From positions 11,728,163 through 11,792,162 of the forward strand of contig JAJEKV010000033.1 of the NCBI GenBank assembly GCA_021234155.1: a stretch of 64,000 nucleotides of DNA. Reading direction: 5' to 3'. The DNA comes from Isoetes taiwanensis. Taxonomy: Eukaryota > Streptophyta > Lycopodiopsida > Isoetales > Isoetaceae. The notes beneath the pieces were generated by a model that saw nothing but the letters and a program-made list of their open reading frames with translations, did not search any database and had not been told where the DNA came from. A program made the translations under genes and the position numbers. Each line of letters starts with the position of its first letter. Positions within the stretch are counted from its first letter, which is position 1. This document shows, in pieces, positions 12,433-24,700 of this stretch.

Positions 12433-12540
12433 AGCAGTTCTATTCTTTTATGCATAATAGAAGCGGTGGCAATATTATTACAAGGTTCGCCACCAAACAA
12501 TCCCACCCTGGTGTCGAGGTGGAGTCCATGAGGCATATTT

Positions 12541-14151
12541 CAAAGAGGAAAATTGCAAAGTTATTATCTAAAATGCTAGCATTCAAGTGATGATGATGAG
12601 TTGCTTTCAAGCTTTCATAAGGTTATAGAAAGTCAAAATTTAGGGGTACTCATGTGTAGAATGACAAGATAACAACATCTACTCATGCTCAAACAGTAGT
12701 ACCAAAAATAAAGTGCAAAAAAGGTGTGTCAATGTAGTCCAAAATGTGTGTCTGAAAACTTAAATGCAACCTACCACAATGGAAGTACAAATAATGCTTC
12801 AAATTTCCATGCACCACCCATGCAATCACGTATACCAAAATTTATTTGTTTGTTTTGTTTGTTTGTCCCACAGATCAATATTCCATTTCCTTATGAACTC
12901 ATATATGATTGAACTGAACGATCTGACTGAAGAATCAGAGAAATATGCACGGTTATGAAACTGTGATAAAGATTGTGATGCAAACAGGTACTGAAATCGG
13001 ATCTTGTGGTCCGTGTGTAAAGTGGGTAGTTAGAGGTCGAATGTCGCTGCAGCACGAGTACTTGGAGCTTGGAATGCTTTGCTCATCAACGTAAGCCCCA
13101 AGTCAGAGATTTTGATTGTTAAATTTTCACCTAAAACCTTTTCTAGATCTTAATTCGAAAAAAAAAATGCATTGGTTTTGATCTAAATCCTTGCACTAGA
13201 AAACCCTTATCAAATCCTTAAGCCACATTTAAAATATTTTTAAAGGCAGGATCATACCTGCACTGCATAAAGCCTGTGTTTGAAAAGGATCAGATGGTCG
13301 GAATGGTTTGAAGTACAGAGAATTAGGTAAAAAAAAATTTCGTGATCAGATGAGCGGAAAAAAGAGTGGCTTTTTCATGTTTCTGCTTTTTGTGGTTTAT
13401 TACGCTTTCAGATTTGCAGAATTCTTTAAGTTTGGAATCGACAGATGTACAAATGGAGAATATTTACTATAAAAAAGAGCAGGATCTGGGCTGGGAGGCA
13501 AGATTGAGAGATGAAAGAAAAGTCTGTTCTTTGGGCTGGAGCAGAAAAAGGCCAAAATGGTGGATTAATCACATAGTTGAGGCCTGCCTGCTTGGATCTT
13601 ACATAGATTTTGAATTTTTCTGTTTATGAACAAGTCAAGGATCTGAAAAGGGCAAAACTGATGCTATATTCTGATGGGTTGTTTTTTCTTGGAAATAAAT
13701 GCAAAAGGTCAATGCATGAAAAGCTAGAGTCCAAAAACCCCTCGTGAATAAGGGCTCCACAGTGGGATTTTCTCGCGAAAAAAGAAAAAGTATCAGGGAT
13801 TGTTCAAGAGCCCAGATTTTCAATCGAGCTGGGTTCTAAGATCCGAGCCACAGTGCAGTTTTGAGCACAATTTCTGGGTCGTGTTGCAAGCTGACGCTGC
13901 AGCAAGGATTTAAAATTCATTCATACATGAGGGAATTAAAAATTTCATTCATGAGAAGCATCTCCGAAGCATAAGCTTGCTTCGACCCGGGACACAAGCG
14001 TTGCAAATGCCGAGACCGACAGCTGCATGAGGCCTGTCAGAGGCTCGAATTCTAATAAACAAATTGCTGCGAGGGGCCCAGATTGAAAAAAAAAAAGGAT
14101 TAGTTTATTGCAGGAATAGGTTTGAATTGGAAATTCTTAATTTATTGATTG
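12541..14151. other. Region upstream of the STOP1-like gene
   Basis: No coding exon is recognisable. It contains the presumed promoter and 5' leader of the STOP1-like gene. I could not place a convincing TATA box or leader intron. A CTGCAG-containing word repeats near 13050 and 13900. A run of A ends at 14095, just before the gene. Confidence 0.4.
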
Positions 14152-15771
14152 ATGGGGCCCCGTTCTCCTTCGTCTGTGTTCCAATCTCTTTCTTCTGACT
14201 CTCAGGAGCCAGATTCGTGCCCTAAAGGAGCACGTTTGCCAGATCCATATTCTTCTGCGCTGTTGAGCCTGCAACAGCGGCGAAATCCATACGAGCAGCG
14301 CAACGAATTCCAGAATCAAACCCATCCGTTATTTGCACTGTCGGGGTTCCAGAATTATTCTTCCCAACAGGTTTTGATCGCCCAGAAGCCGCAGATCCGC
14401 CATAGCCGCATCTTAGAGATTTGCCGGTTTGGGTACCAAAAATCCGCCATAGCCATGGAAGCCCAGAGCTCGGCTGCCGAAATAGGTCCAGATTTGAAGC
14501 CAGATAGCCCCTCCATCGCCAGTTCTGGCCTGCCCCAGATCTTCGCCCTTCTGCAACAGCGAATTGATTCCCTTCAATCCATAGTCAGCCAGATCTCCCA
14601 GACCCCGCCCCCTTTCGGCCGCGACGCGCAGCTGCAGCTCGCCGCTGCAGCACAAATCTCATCCGCCATATCTCAGCTCGTCCTTACGGCCGCAAGTATT
14701 GCCTTGCCGCCCTCTTTTTCTTCCGACCTGAATCCATCTCTAGATCTAAGCCAGATCCTTGGAATCGGAACGCATTTTCTCGACAGCCCAATAAGAGCAA
14801 ATTTGGGGCTTCAATCCGGGGGATACAGCCCGTTTGATTCTTCGGCCGATGTGGGTATTGCCCAGTTCGTAGATTTTCAGGAAAATTCCTTACAGGGGTT
14901 GGAATTGGGGGTTAATGAAGAGCTGGAGTTATGCCAGGGCCGTGCTGCAGCGGCGAGGGGGCAGAATGAACAGGGAATCAAGGAGGAGGAGGAGGATGGG
15001 GAGATTGAAATTCTGCCGCCAGGGTCGTATGATCTGATCGAAATGGACGCCATGGAAATTCTGGCAGAGCACACGCATTTCTGCGAGATCTGCGGCAAGG
15101 GATTCAAGCGGGATGCAAATCTGAGAATGCACATGCGCGGCCATGGCGATGAATACAAAAGCCCGGCTGCATTAGCCAGGCCACAGGGCGAAAAAAATAC
15201 CGAGAATCATCTCTCCAAACAGAAGCGATTCTCCTGCCCGTTTGAAGGCTGCAAACGGAATAAAAAGCACAAGAAATTCCAGCCCCTCAAAACTGTTCTC
15301 TGTGTCAAGAATCACTACCGCCGAACTCACTGCCCTAAGATCCTCATCTGCAGCAAATGCAAAATTAAACGATTTTCTGTTGTTGCAGATCTCAAGACTC
15401 ATGAGAAGCACTGTGGCAAAGAAAAATGGCAGTGTTCTTGTGGCACCACTTTTTCCAGAAAAGATAAGCTTATTGGCCATTTGTCACTCTTTGAAGGCCA
15501 TTTGCCTGCCCCTGGCTTGCTTGATCTTGATCATCAGATTAATCAGGTTAGTAACAACACTAATTCATCATCTTCAGCCCTAGATCTTAAGTCCAGCTCC
15601 GCCGCGGTTTCGGGATTCAATGCTGATCTTGGTTCTGCTTGGAGATTGAATACTGCTTATCATAATAGTGATCTTTTAGGTCTGAATACTTGTAATGAAG
15701 CAGCTGAATCTGTCATCAACACTTTTCCAGATCTGTTTTCCAGCAACTTGCTGCATGGCATGAGCAAGTAG
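14152..15771 (+). CDS. STOP1-family C2H2 zinc-finger transcription factor
   Basis: A 539-residue single-exon frame from ATG 14152; ATG 14455 (residue 102) is an alternative start. The family (STOP1/STOP2 in Arabidopsis) acts in the nucleus and activates genes for proton and aluminium tolerance. Four fingers are visible with family-specific spacing: C311/C314/H327/H331 within [20 protein letters not shown]362/C367/H388/H393 with a long insert; C400/C403/H417/C421; and C428/C430/H443/H450 within [13 protein letters not shown]. Upstream, [16 protein letters not shown] and a Q/A-rich segment match the conserved helical region of STOP1, and [12 protein letters not shown] precedes finger 1 as in the family. 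The length is near the usual ~500 residues. The N-terminal ~100 residues are extra or poorly conserved. The frame has no lesions, and CTG/CAG are common, unlike the surrounding repeats. The assignment is secure at family level; orthology to STOP1 versus STOP2 is not decided. Confidence 0.95.
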   Translation: MGPRSPSSVFQSLSSDSQEPDSCPKGARLPDPYSSALLSLQQRRNPYEQRNEFQNQTHPLFALSGFQNYSSQQVLIAQKPQIRHSRILEICRFGYQKSAIAMEAQSSAAEIGPDLKPDSPSIASSGLPQIFALLQQRIDSLQSIVSQISQTPPPFGRDAQLQLAAAAQISSAISQLVLTAASIALPPSFSSDLNPSLDLSQILGIGTHFLDSPIRANLGLQSGGYSPFDSSADVGIAQFVDFQENSLQGLELGVNEELELCQGRAAAARGQNEQGIKEEEEDGEIEILPPGSYDLIEMDAMEILAEHTHFCEICGKGFKRDANLRMHMRGHGDEYKSPAALARPQGEKNTENHLSKQKRFSCPFEGCKRNKKHKKFQPLKTVLCVKNHYRRTHCPKILICSKCKIKRFSVVADLKTHEKHCGKEKWQCSCGTTFSRKDKLIGHLSLFEGHLPAPGLLDLDHQINQVSNNTNSSSSALDLKSSSAAVSGFNADLGSAWRLNTAYHNSDLLGLNTCNEAAESVINTFPDLFSSNLLHGMSK

Positions 15772-16599
15772 GTCATCACTTTTATGATCAGAAATGCTCA
15801 TCTCAAGAATGATCCTCTTTTGTGTATGAAGTTGGCACTCCTGCATATGCCTTGAAGATCCTTTTTGGTTGGAATTTGCACTGCAGAATTTGAACTTGAA
15901 GGTTCTTCTTCTGTTGGATCAGCTCAGATGTTCCCAATTCCACCTTTGGTTACACATCCTTGTATGTAGGTCCCATATATGAGTAACTAGTATACTCCTT
16001 TTTGCTCCTGTCTGGTTTGTAAATATTCCATCAAAGTTTGTGAATTATCATACAAGGATGTTCCAACCACATGAGAGTAACATCTGACCAAATGAAGACC
16101 TTTTTCATTGTTGCAGATAATAACCCTCACCAACTGCTTTCTCTATTCAAAAGTCACGAACATAAAATTGACCTCATCCTAAAATAGAAATGTCTTATTG
16201 ATGGGCCTGTCAACTTTTCATAGTTTTTGACCTGCTAATCTAAGTTGGCCTACTTTGACCTGGGATGGAGAAATTTGCTGACCTTTCATCCTTTTTGGCC
16301 AAAATTTAAAAACATGGAGGTCATAACAAGAGATTAATCAACATGCTACAACTAAAACAACAAGTATTCTTCAAAAAAAAAAAAAAAAAAAAACCTCTTG
16401 CATCTATAAGACTCAAAAAGTTCAATCATGTAACTCTACACTAAGTAATTGAGATCACAATCACATGCATATATGTCTTAGACTATTAAACAAAGAGAGT
16501 CTACTACCTTGAAAATAACAAAACAAACTCATAGCATAATTATGTCTTTGTCTTCATCTTCATTTTTCCACTTCCTCGATAATTTCCTCATTATATTGA
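15772..16599. other. 3' flank of the STOP1-like gene and intergenic sequence
   Basis: Probable 3' untranslated region in the first few hundred bases; no definite polyadenylation signal was chosen. A 21-base A run lies at 16373-16393. No further gene is seen. Confidence 0.5.
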
Positions 16600-17083
16600 A
16601 CTTAAAAGCGTGCAAATGGCGATGGGAATGAGAATTGTTTCTGGTAAGTTTGTGGTGGAATATAAATCTATCTTTCTGTTCAATTCGCTACACTTCACCT
16701 TGAATATTCAATAACCTTGCCTGCTCTTCCTCAAATTTTGTTTGCTTTTGATCACGCTCAAGGTAACACTTCCTATTGCTATATATCTTCTCAAGTAGAT
16801 GAAGATTAGAATGCTAATTTATCTAGGTTTGTAACAAGAAGACATGGCAAGCAAGCATGATATGAAGGAGCAAAAGAAGAAAGAAGATGGATGAATCTCA
16901 ATAGGCGCACTTCTTCCCCTTATATGGAGATCAAGGGCCTTTTCCAAAAAGGTAATACATAGGCATTCTAAAGGTCTCAACCTTTTCCAAGGTTCTATAA
17001 ATATCTCAATGGTTCAACTCTTAATTCCATCGACTATCTTATTCTTGCTTTCCGAATCACTCCCCCGAGCACCACCATATCAG
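16600..17083 (-). mobile_element. Probable diverged LTR related to the 19993-22671 element
   Basis: The right end (17059-17083) carries CCCCCGAGCACCACCATATCA, the same terminus as both LTRs of the element at 19993-22671, followed by unrelated sequence. Internal words (AGGAGCAAAAGAAGAAAG, a TTATATGG box, GGCCTTTTCC) recall the same LTR at lower similarity. The left border is not located, so the start given is approximate. It could be a solo LTR of a sister family. Confidence 0.35.
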
Positions 17084-17349
17084 CTTCGCTTGTATGTTAG
17101 CCAAGGTGGAGCTATCAATCCCCTCTTGGTGTATTTTAGAAGCCTAGTTAAGTTTCTTTGAAACAAAGAGGGCAATGCTCTGATGCGTCAGAGTCTTGTT
17201 TTATCTAGTCTCACATTTATTAACAAACATTTCACTATAGTTACTCCAAATTATAAGGAGAGCATCCTAGGTTTAATTTTTTCAAATGGAAGGTTTGAAC
17301 CTGCAAGAAAGAAACAACTTTTTGAAACGCTAGCTTGTGAGTTTTTTAA

Positions 17350-17389
<40 letters not shown>

Positions 17390-19394
17390 TTTTTTTTTTA
17401 AACTCCTAAACAAGATGTCACTTATGTTAAGATGAATAGACTTGAAGGTCATTTACTTTTTGTTTAAGCCCGTGCAACTTTGAATATTGTATAGTGCTCC
17501 CAACAGACATAAGATGTGTCCATTTCCTTTAATTTATACCATGCATAATGGTCATGCATTTGACCAATGTCAGTCATTAAGCGTATCCACGTGCCTACGT
17601 CGTTTCCTTAGTCCTCTATAATCTTGTGTCTTTATTGCACACCTCAGGAACATCAATCTCCTTACGAAACGCAATATATGCGTAAATTCTTAATCCGTAG
17701 TTTATGGATCGCATCCTCATAGCGATATTCTCTACCTTTAGTGAATCATACCTCGATTCAAGTAGCAATAGCTATGAAATGTCGGCTCGACATTCTATAC
17801 CTTCACCACCATTGTCGAAACCTACACTTCTAAAGTGATCTCCCTTTCATGAGTTGGGTACTTATAATCCAATTTCCACCTTAGTATAGTACCTCCTTAA
17901 CGTGATGCCGCATAATAAATCAATCCTTGTAATTATTAGGTCCAGTGCTTCAATGGCATAACAAACATCATCATACCAGTTCTCTCGACCATCGATCCCA
18001 AATCAAGATACCTTACCACTCCTTATTCCCAACGTTTAGCCCTTCTACTTCAAGTAAGAACCGGGACACGCTTATCCATCGATTATATAATAGCCTCAAG
18101 AAGCACCATGCATGTTTTTCGATGCTTGGTATCATATCCTGCGATGTCAATGTAAGAATATCTAGATCTCTAATTAACTAATGAATTAATATGTGTGCTC
18201 ATGTGAGGTAAAGCTCGTTTTACTATTAGTTCACCTCGCAATCCCTTTGGTCAATTGACCTAAAGAACCATCTATTACTTTTGGATAACAATGTTTATTA
18301 AAAAAAAAAAAAAAAAAAAATTATATCATTACCCTTTCTATTTTTGATCATTATCGGATCTGAGGCCTTAGATCCATCATTTTAGATTTAGCTCCACAAA
18401 GGTTTTACCCATGGTTACTTGAACCCAACAATATAGTAATTAGAGTTTTACATCTTAGAACTTTATTTGAAATCAAACCAACATTTAAATCAACAATGTA
18501 GTCTCATTTTCTACGGGTCTTTACCCTTTGCATATTAAGGCCTAGCTATCAGTTACAGCTAAGTGTGAACTATGGATCGACAGTGTGAGTGTGAAAACAT
18601 TAAAGATAGTCAAAAACGAAAAAGGTATTTAAACACATAATCAAATATAATACAATGAGATAATTATGTATGTCTTATACAAACTCTAAAGGGAATACTT
18701 GAGACTTAGATAAGGTTATAACAAGGTTATGAATAATAAATGATGAAGAATGTCGATTACGTAATTAATATTAAAGTATCTAGGTAAAAAAAAAATGGCA
18801 AATCTGATTACAATATATAATTCTATTAAAGGGGTAAGTATAGATGTGAGGGGCATGTAGACACTGACGATATATACGAGTTGTTAAAACTGTAACAAAA
18901 TAGGAAAACAAAATTTAGATGCAAAATTACATTAAGGCTGGCTGTAATAAAATCACTTGCAAAGTGAAGGGAGAATATAATAGACATACACAGAAGTTAA
19001 TATGATTAGAATGACTTTCTACTAAGCGGTCTTGGCGATTAATAAGTGCATACTATATTAAAGGAATTACACGTATGCATAAAAAGAATGATTTCTACAT
19101 CAGATAAACTATAAACTCATCACCAAGAATGAAACAATGAGACTTCCACAAACCTTGACTGTTGACTTTTGACAGTCCAAAGCAATGATCCTGTCTGATC
19201 TATACCTCTACCTTCTATATCCCAGAGTTATAAATTGCACATTACAAATCATTTCAAACTTAATCACTTTGAACATGACAACGTCTGTGTGACTTATAAT
19301 CTCACGCTATCTCTTAAGGAGGGGAGACTTCCTTCCAATGTACGATGCCCTACAACAAGAGTAGTCTTCATGATGAGGACAGCATCATTTTTTA
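17084..19394. other. Repeat-rich intergenic sequence, no gene seen
   Basis: Contains a TAGA microsatellite (17351-17389) and an A run at 18301-18320. No coding motif was found on either strand. The last ~170 bases (19235-19407) probably belong to the 3' end of the retrotransposon whose LTR starts at 19408. Confidence 0.5.
17351..17389. repeat. TAGA microsatellite
   Basis: About ten uninterrupted TAGA tetramers. Confidence 0.95.
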
Positions 19395-19992
19395 AAGGTG
19401 GGGAGAATGTGACGTTCCACGTATTTATACGCCTTTTTAAGTATAAATACATGACACGTCACTATGAATAATTAATGGCACATTAATTATTCATAAGCTA
19501 AATGTTAATAATCATTAAAGTGGAAACCTAACCCAAAACCCTAATTCGAATTTAGGGCTTAACCTAATATTAAAAAGGGTTAAAATACCAAACTAGTTAA
19601 TATTAGCCAACCCAAAGCTGCCACCTGGCCCAAATCGATTGGGCAAGAGGGAGTTGCTAACTTGGGACCCAAATTGGGGTTTTGTACTCCCATTTGCCCC
19701 AATTCGAATTGGGGGAGGTTGGTGGAGGAGGCTGCTTTGTTCCACCTTGTTCCGGCCAGGAAGGATGGAGAACCGGCGATAGGGGGGCCTAGCTATGATC
19801 GGTTAATGCGTGGATAGCTTGGATTCCTAGATAGTCATAGGACTAACCCTTGTATGCTCAGAAGGTAGCTAGGAGTGACCCTTGTATGATAGATGTATGG
19901 ATAATCTCTATTTTATGTTCTATTCGAAGCTATAGATGGATGGATGTATAAGGATAGCTTTCTTTCCGTTCCTCCTGTGTTGTATGGGTAAA

Positions 19993-20641
19993 TGATACAG
20001 TTCATGAGTTAGCCAATAATCAGAAATCAAACAAGTAATCATTAACTACTCTAAAACCAGGCCTTTAGCCCAAAGCTCTCCACCCAACCGGGTCCAGGCT
20101 CTGCAAGAAGTCGTTATCTTGCATTCCCAATCGCATCCAAGAACTTAATTCAAAGCACAAATTCAAGCGACTAAGATAGTGGGCAAAGCAGAGAAAACTC
20201 GCTCGATTCAGCGAGAAGACTCTATCCCGAAATAAGAGGCAGATGCTTTTATAAGCCGCAGTCGGCCTTTTCCAGAATGACCTTTTTCCAGTTCAAAAAT
20301 ATCTTCACAAAGGTAAGCAATCATTTAATCAGGGTTTCGGCTAAAATATCAGAGATTCCCCCTTTGGGCAGGGCCTCTACCTTTTTATCCCCAATTCTGG
20401 GAGATCGAGTATGATCTTGGGCTGCTTCTGCGGAATGGGTCTGCGACCCGTTATCCGCCATACTCATATTTTTAAATAAAATAACCAATGGTTCATTGCT
20501 TATGAAATTTATTGCCTACCATAGCCTAGATATCATAATTTAAGAACATAATTTAGATGTAGACTTCCCTTGACAAACTAATCACTAATATTAAGTCTGG
20601 ATGCGTTGGCCTGAACCGCTCCCCCGAGCACCACCATATCA
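19993..20641 (-). repeat. 3' LTR of the nested element (649 bp)
   Basis: Starts (plus strand) TGATACAGTTCATGAG and ends CCACCATATCA. It contains an extra ~70-bp segment after 20062 that is absent from the other LTR. Confidence 0.92.
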
Positions 20642-20693
20642 GTTCCTCCCTTTCCCGGATTGATCGTCCTCGATCAAGGAATTATATGGCAAA

Positions 20694-20913
20694 TTTACCA
20701 CAACCAAGTCCATGGTTGCAACCCTAGTTGAATCCTCAACTAGAAATATACCACAGCCAAATCCATGGCTGCAACCCTAGTTGATTTCTCAACTAGAAAT
20801 ATATACCACAACCAAATCCATGGTTGCAACCCTAGTTGATTTCTCAACTAGAAATATATACCACAACCAAATCCATGGTTGCAACCCTGATTGAGTCCAC
20901 AATCAGAAATATT
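20694..20913. repeat. Four ~57-bp tandem units inside the nested element
   Basis: Each unit carries ACCACAACCAAATCCATGG, GGTTGCAACC and a CTAGTTGA...TCAACTAG stem. The units are therefore palindrome-rich, and the fourth is the most diverged. Confidence 0.9.
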
Positions 20914-22105
20914 CAAATCCAGCCCTTCAGGCTATAAATTGCCTCAGTTCATTTAGAGGTCTTTCATTTCAATTCTATTAGAAATGGCCTCAATTTAGAG
21001 GACTTGACATCTTTATATATTTTTATAGATAAAGAATTGCAGATAACTTGCAAAGTTTGCTCATACTCCTCCTCAAGATGTTCATTTTCGTCGTACAGTC
21101 CATGTTCTGCAATAACTCAACGAACATTGTTAGACTAGCAAACTCATCCTAATTAATGTGGTTCCTCTGATTTGCGGTTTATGCCATTAACATGTCCTTC
21201 AATCCATCATGACTGCAAATTATTAACTAAGGATTCTTCTCCTTCAAACACATATTTAAACTACTAGCGACTCTATAGCTTCCAATAAAACGTGATACAA
21301 CCCTTTATTTCAGTAATCCCAGCTTAATTGTTATGACTCCCTTGTTCACTATCTTATCAGTACATGGTTTTGACGGCATCAAGTTAGCTAGTCCATTATG
21401 ACTACAATTTAAAAGAAACTAGAGTCTTGTCCTTAATAGCGGCTTAGTTCAATAATTCCTTCATATTTAATGACTTTAAATAAAACTGAATAACCAGCAT
21501 TACTCCCCAAACACAAAGGCTTCGAATAATTCTTAAAAAAACCTTCAGCGGCGTTTAGGGTTCTGCGATCGTCATTAGGGTTTTTGTTAATAATAATCCA
21601 TAGGCCATCATCGAATCAAATCCTTCGACCTCTTTTTCGATTAGATGCGAGGCGGATTAGGCATGGCATCTTCCACGCCATAACCATTCAAGCAAAGAAA
21701 TAGTTTTTGTTGTAGCCGGAATAGCAATGTGGTTTGGACAGTGCAATTCTACTGGTTGCATCAACAAATTCAGAAGGAAGCAAGGGATTCTGACTGGTTT
21801 CGACCTATTCTTCCATGACCAGTTTGTCTTTAGGATGCAATTGTACTTTGTTTTTACCTGCAGGGACCAAGCCAGATTTGCAAAGATATTCCATCTACAG
21901 ATACTACTCTTAGGAACGAGGGGCTAGTACTAGAACTCGGATTTCAAGGCTTATTAAGTCACCCAGGAATATTCATGTTCAATATAGTATTTGATGCAGA
22001 ACCTTGGCTTCTCCTTGTCACAATTATGCGCTGGGCTTAGGTGACAAATTTCAAGATTTCTATTCTTACTAAGATCTACCCACAAGCTCCAGTGAAAGAA
22101 ACTTA

Positions 22106-22117
22106 GCTCTGATACCA
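22106..22117 (-). other. Primer-binding site (initiator tRNA-Met)
   Basis: The plus strand GCTCTGATACCA is the complement of TGGTATCAGAGC, the common plant retrotransposon PBS. It sits two bases from the LTR edge at 22120. Confidence 0.9.
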
Positions 22118-22119
22118 CT

Positions 22120-22671
22120 TGATACAGTTCATGAGTTAGCCGAAATCAAACAAGTAATCATTAACTACTCTAAAACCAGGCTAGAACTTAATTCAAAGCT
22201 GATTCAACCAGAGCTAAGATAGTAGGCAAAAGCAGAAAACTTACGCTCGATTCAGCGGATCGAGAAATAAGAGAGACAGATGCTTTTATAAGCACAGATC
22301 GGCCTTTTTCCAGAATGACATTTTTCCAGTTCAAAAATATCTTCACAAAGGTAAGCAATCATTTAATCAGGGCTTCGGCTAAAATATCAGAGATCCCCCC
22401 TTTGGGCAGGGCCGGATCTACCTTTTTATCCCCAATTCTGGGAGATCGAGTATGATCTTGGGCTGCTTCTGCGGAATGGGTTTGCGACCCGTTATCCGCC
22501 ATACTCATATTTTTAAATAAAATAACCAATGGTTCATTGCTTATGAAATTTATTGCCTACCATAGCCTAGATATCATAATTTAAGAACATAATCTAGATC
22601 TAAACTTCCCTTGACAAATATTAAGTCTGGATGCGTTGGCCTGAACCGCTCCCCCGAGCACCACCATATCA
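22120..22671 (-). repeat. 5' LTR of the nested element (552 bp)
   Basis: Same termini as the partner LTR at 19993-20641 and followed by the GTAAA target duplication. Confidence 0.92.
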
Positions 22672-23636
22672 GTAAAAGGGGGGTAGAGACCTAAAGGCCA
22701 TCTAGAAGTAGAGATGCTTCTAGATAGAACCCTTAAAACCCAGTAAATTCGGCCTGTGCACAAGAGCCTACCTGGCTGTGGATGCTATGATGTGGTTCAA
22801 CACTAGATAATGAGTATGATGGCGAATCGGGGGTGGGGTCTTGCTTAGCGTGGCTACAGGACTCCTACAGTGTGCTAGGCTTATAGCCGGTCACCGTGCG
22901 TGGGCCGGGTATAGGTCTGACACTCTCTGGGCTGGAGGGCTGTGCCTATATCATGGACGTCCTGGGCTCGAACGGGTTGGTGAGCTGACCTTTAGATTTA
23001 GGAGAGTAAGTCGGGTACGGATGCGAGGGTCACTGAGGGGGCACGCGTGTTCTCCTAGCACACCCGAGGGGGATCCGTCATACTCGGGGAGGAGCGCCTC
23101 TCGACTTGCCTCATCGGACCAGGGAGATGTAACCGGGCAGATCCCAGGATTCGTCTGGGAGGGTTACAAGCACGGCATAGCATGATTCAGGGCTATCGCA
23201 AAAGTGTGCCTGAGGGGGGGCGGATGGAGTGGACTACCTAGCCATTGTCTTATGCCAGCCAATGCCATGTTATACCTCACATTTGCCCCACGTAGTCAAT
23301 GTAAGCCCCATGGAGTCTAAGCCGGTAGAGCCCTTAGTTATGGTGTATTTCCTTTGTTAGTTGTGTTGATGATGATGGGCCACCCGCCATTGGTGGTATG
23401 TTATTTATTAGTATTGTTGCTAGGTGCTAACATGTATGTATGCTTTAAGCTATATAGGATTCCCATAGAAGGCGTGGGGCCGAATGACACCTCCGTGTCC
23501 TTCACCCGAACACTTGGCCATCACCGATTGGTCAGGAGTCGGTGAGAGGGCCTTTCCGTGGTGATGGATTGCATATGGGAGGGGAATTTTCGTATTTATA
23601 TGATGGGAGCATCGTATGGATTCGGGGAGCGTCACA

Positions 23637-24700
23637 CGCCCAGTCACAGTTATAGCCAGATGGCAACTTAGCAGCCACGCTCCTCTTGGAGGAATACATA
23701 GATGGCTCTGCACTATATAGAACAAGTAGTAGAGGCAAGATAAACACTTTTACCATGAGAAAAGAGGCCCACACAAATATCTAGTCCACAAATTTGGCCC
23801 TGCAAGCGCATGGCCACTGCTCAAATCTAGTAGTAAGCCCATGTGATGGTTGAGGTCAATACTATCAATTGCAAGCCTGACAGAAAAGATACAGTCATCA
23901 GTGCCCAAGTTTCTCAAAAAGCAACTGGCTACAGAGAAGCAACACGTTTCTGAAATTGAGACTTGCATGCAGTAGCTTGAGGACAGCCTCCGCTTAGTAC
24001 AATCTAAAAGGCAGCATGATAAGTTGGGTCTTGCTGACCTACATGCCCGTATGGACACTCTGTCCATCAGCATTGACGACCTGTATTGCCTCACCCCAAG
24101 TGCAAACAACTATCAACACCTTACAGACAACAGACAATACCTACCAAGAAGGTAGAGTTTGCTCCGTTGATGAGAGAGCAACAAGAGTTGGGGAGCAGAA
24201 GCCACAATGTGGTGGTTTGTGGCCGCCTAAGGAAGCATGCGTGGACCTCATTGGGTGGTTTCAGACCCTGCTCTTCTCCCATATAAAGTTCCATGCTCCT
24301 GTGCACATTGCCAAGACGACTCATCGTGGTGTTCAATGCCCCAACTGTTATGCATTGTAAAATTTACAGTCGTAGACACACAGGTGAGTGAATCTATATA
24401 TTGTATCAGGGTGGCAATTGAAGGGGACCCCACTCTATGTTGTTCATGTCCTCACCCTCCTGCAACAGGAATCCCGTAGACAAGAGCTGGCCATGTCAAG
24501 AACATTCCTTGTTTGGGGGGGGGAGCAGTGCACTGATCCAAGGAAAGATGGGGGTCTTCTGACTGAAAAAACATCGAGCTGGAAGATGTGCTACACCGTG
24601 CTACTTCAAACCCTCAGGGTCCTTCTACGAGAGTTTCGGCAACCCATCGGGGTTACGCTCTTGTTGTTCTTTGCCCGATGATTGATGAGGCGGCGCCATT
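23637..24700 (+). pseudogene. Decayed coding-like region, unrecognised
   Basis: From about 23880 to 24155 one frame reads as a charged helical protein (KFLKKQLATEKQHVSEIE, then a TAG, then LEDSLRLVQSKRQHDKL and ADLHARMDTL). This looks like a coiled-coil segment with one nonsense change. The remainder has short unrelated frames. It could be gag-like material of the retrotransposon region or a gene remnant; no family was recognised. Confidence 0.3.

Larger units (their letters stand above)
5575..12540. other. Long purine-rich stretch without a recognisable gene
   Basis: The plus strand is strongly A+G rich, especially 6600-11330. The minus strand therefore throws up many short, hydrophobic, F/L/S-rich frames that are compositional artefacts. 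No conserved protein motif was found on either strand. Related sequences at 6382-6499 and 12312-12432 bracket most of it, so it may be the interior of a decayed LTR element, but no PBS, polypurine tract or pol motif is visible. CTG and CAG are very scarce, notably at 7021-8280. Confidence 0.5.
19993..22671 (-). mobile_element. Complete non-autonomous LTR retrotransposon (LARD/TRIM-like), minus orientation
   Basis: Two LTRs (19993-20641 and 22120-22671) flank a 1478-bp interior. In element orientation each LTR begins TGATATGGTGGTGC and ends GAACTGTATCA. The five-base target duplication GTAAA is present on both sides (19988-19992 and 22672-22676). A primer-binding site TGGTATCAGAGC lies two bases inside the right-hand (5') LTR. 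A purine tract GGGAAAGGGAGGAAC adjoins the left-hand (3') LTR. The interior encodes no gag or pol, so movement would need enzymes from another element. The LTRs share long identical tracts but differ by about 100 bp of indels. Confidence 0.93.
19408..23636 (+). mobile_element. Long LTR of a gypsy-type element, interrupted by a nested element
   Basis: Starts TGTGACGTTCC and ends GAGCGTCACA, giving TG...CA ends and a TGTGACG/CGTCACA terminal inverted repeat. A purine tract (AAAGGTGGGGAGAA, about 19394-19407) lies just before it, as a polypurine tract does before a 3' LTR. Removing the 19993-22671 insertion and one TSD copy leaves an LTR of about 1.55 kb. The interior to the left is decayed beyond recognition, so this is probably the 3' LTR of a largely deleted element. 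Open frames inside it (for example 22841-23185) lack a proper start and are not genes. Confidence 0.7.

Noticed and set aside
14877-15480. Frames on the opposite strand of the STOP1-like gene
   Set aside because: Shadows of the real coding frame.
22841-23185. 114-codon GC-rich frame
   Set aside because: Starts at TTG and lies within the long LTR; no protein features.
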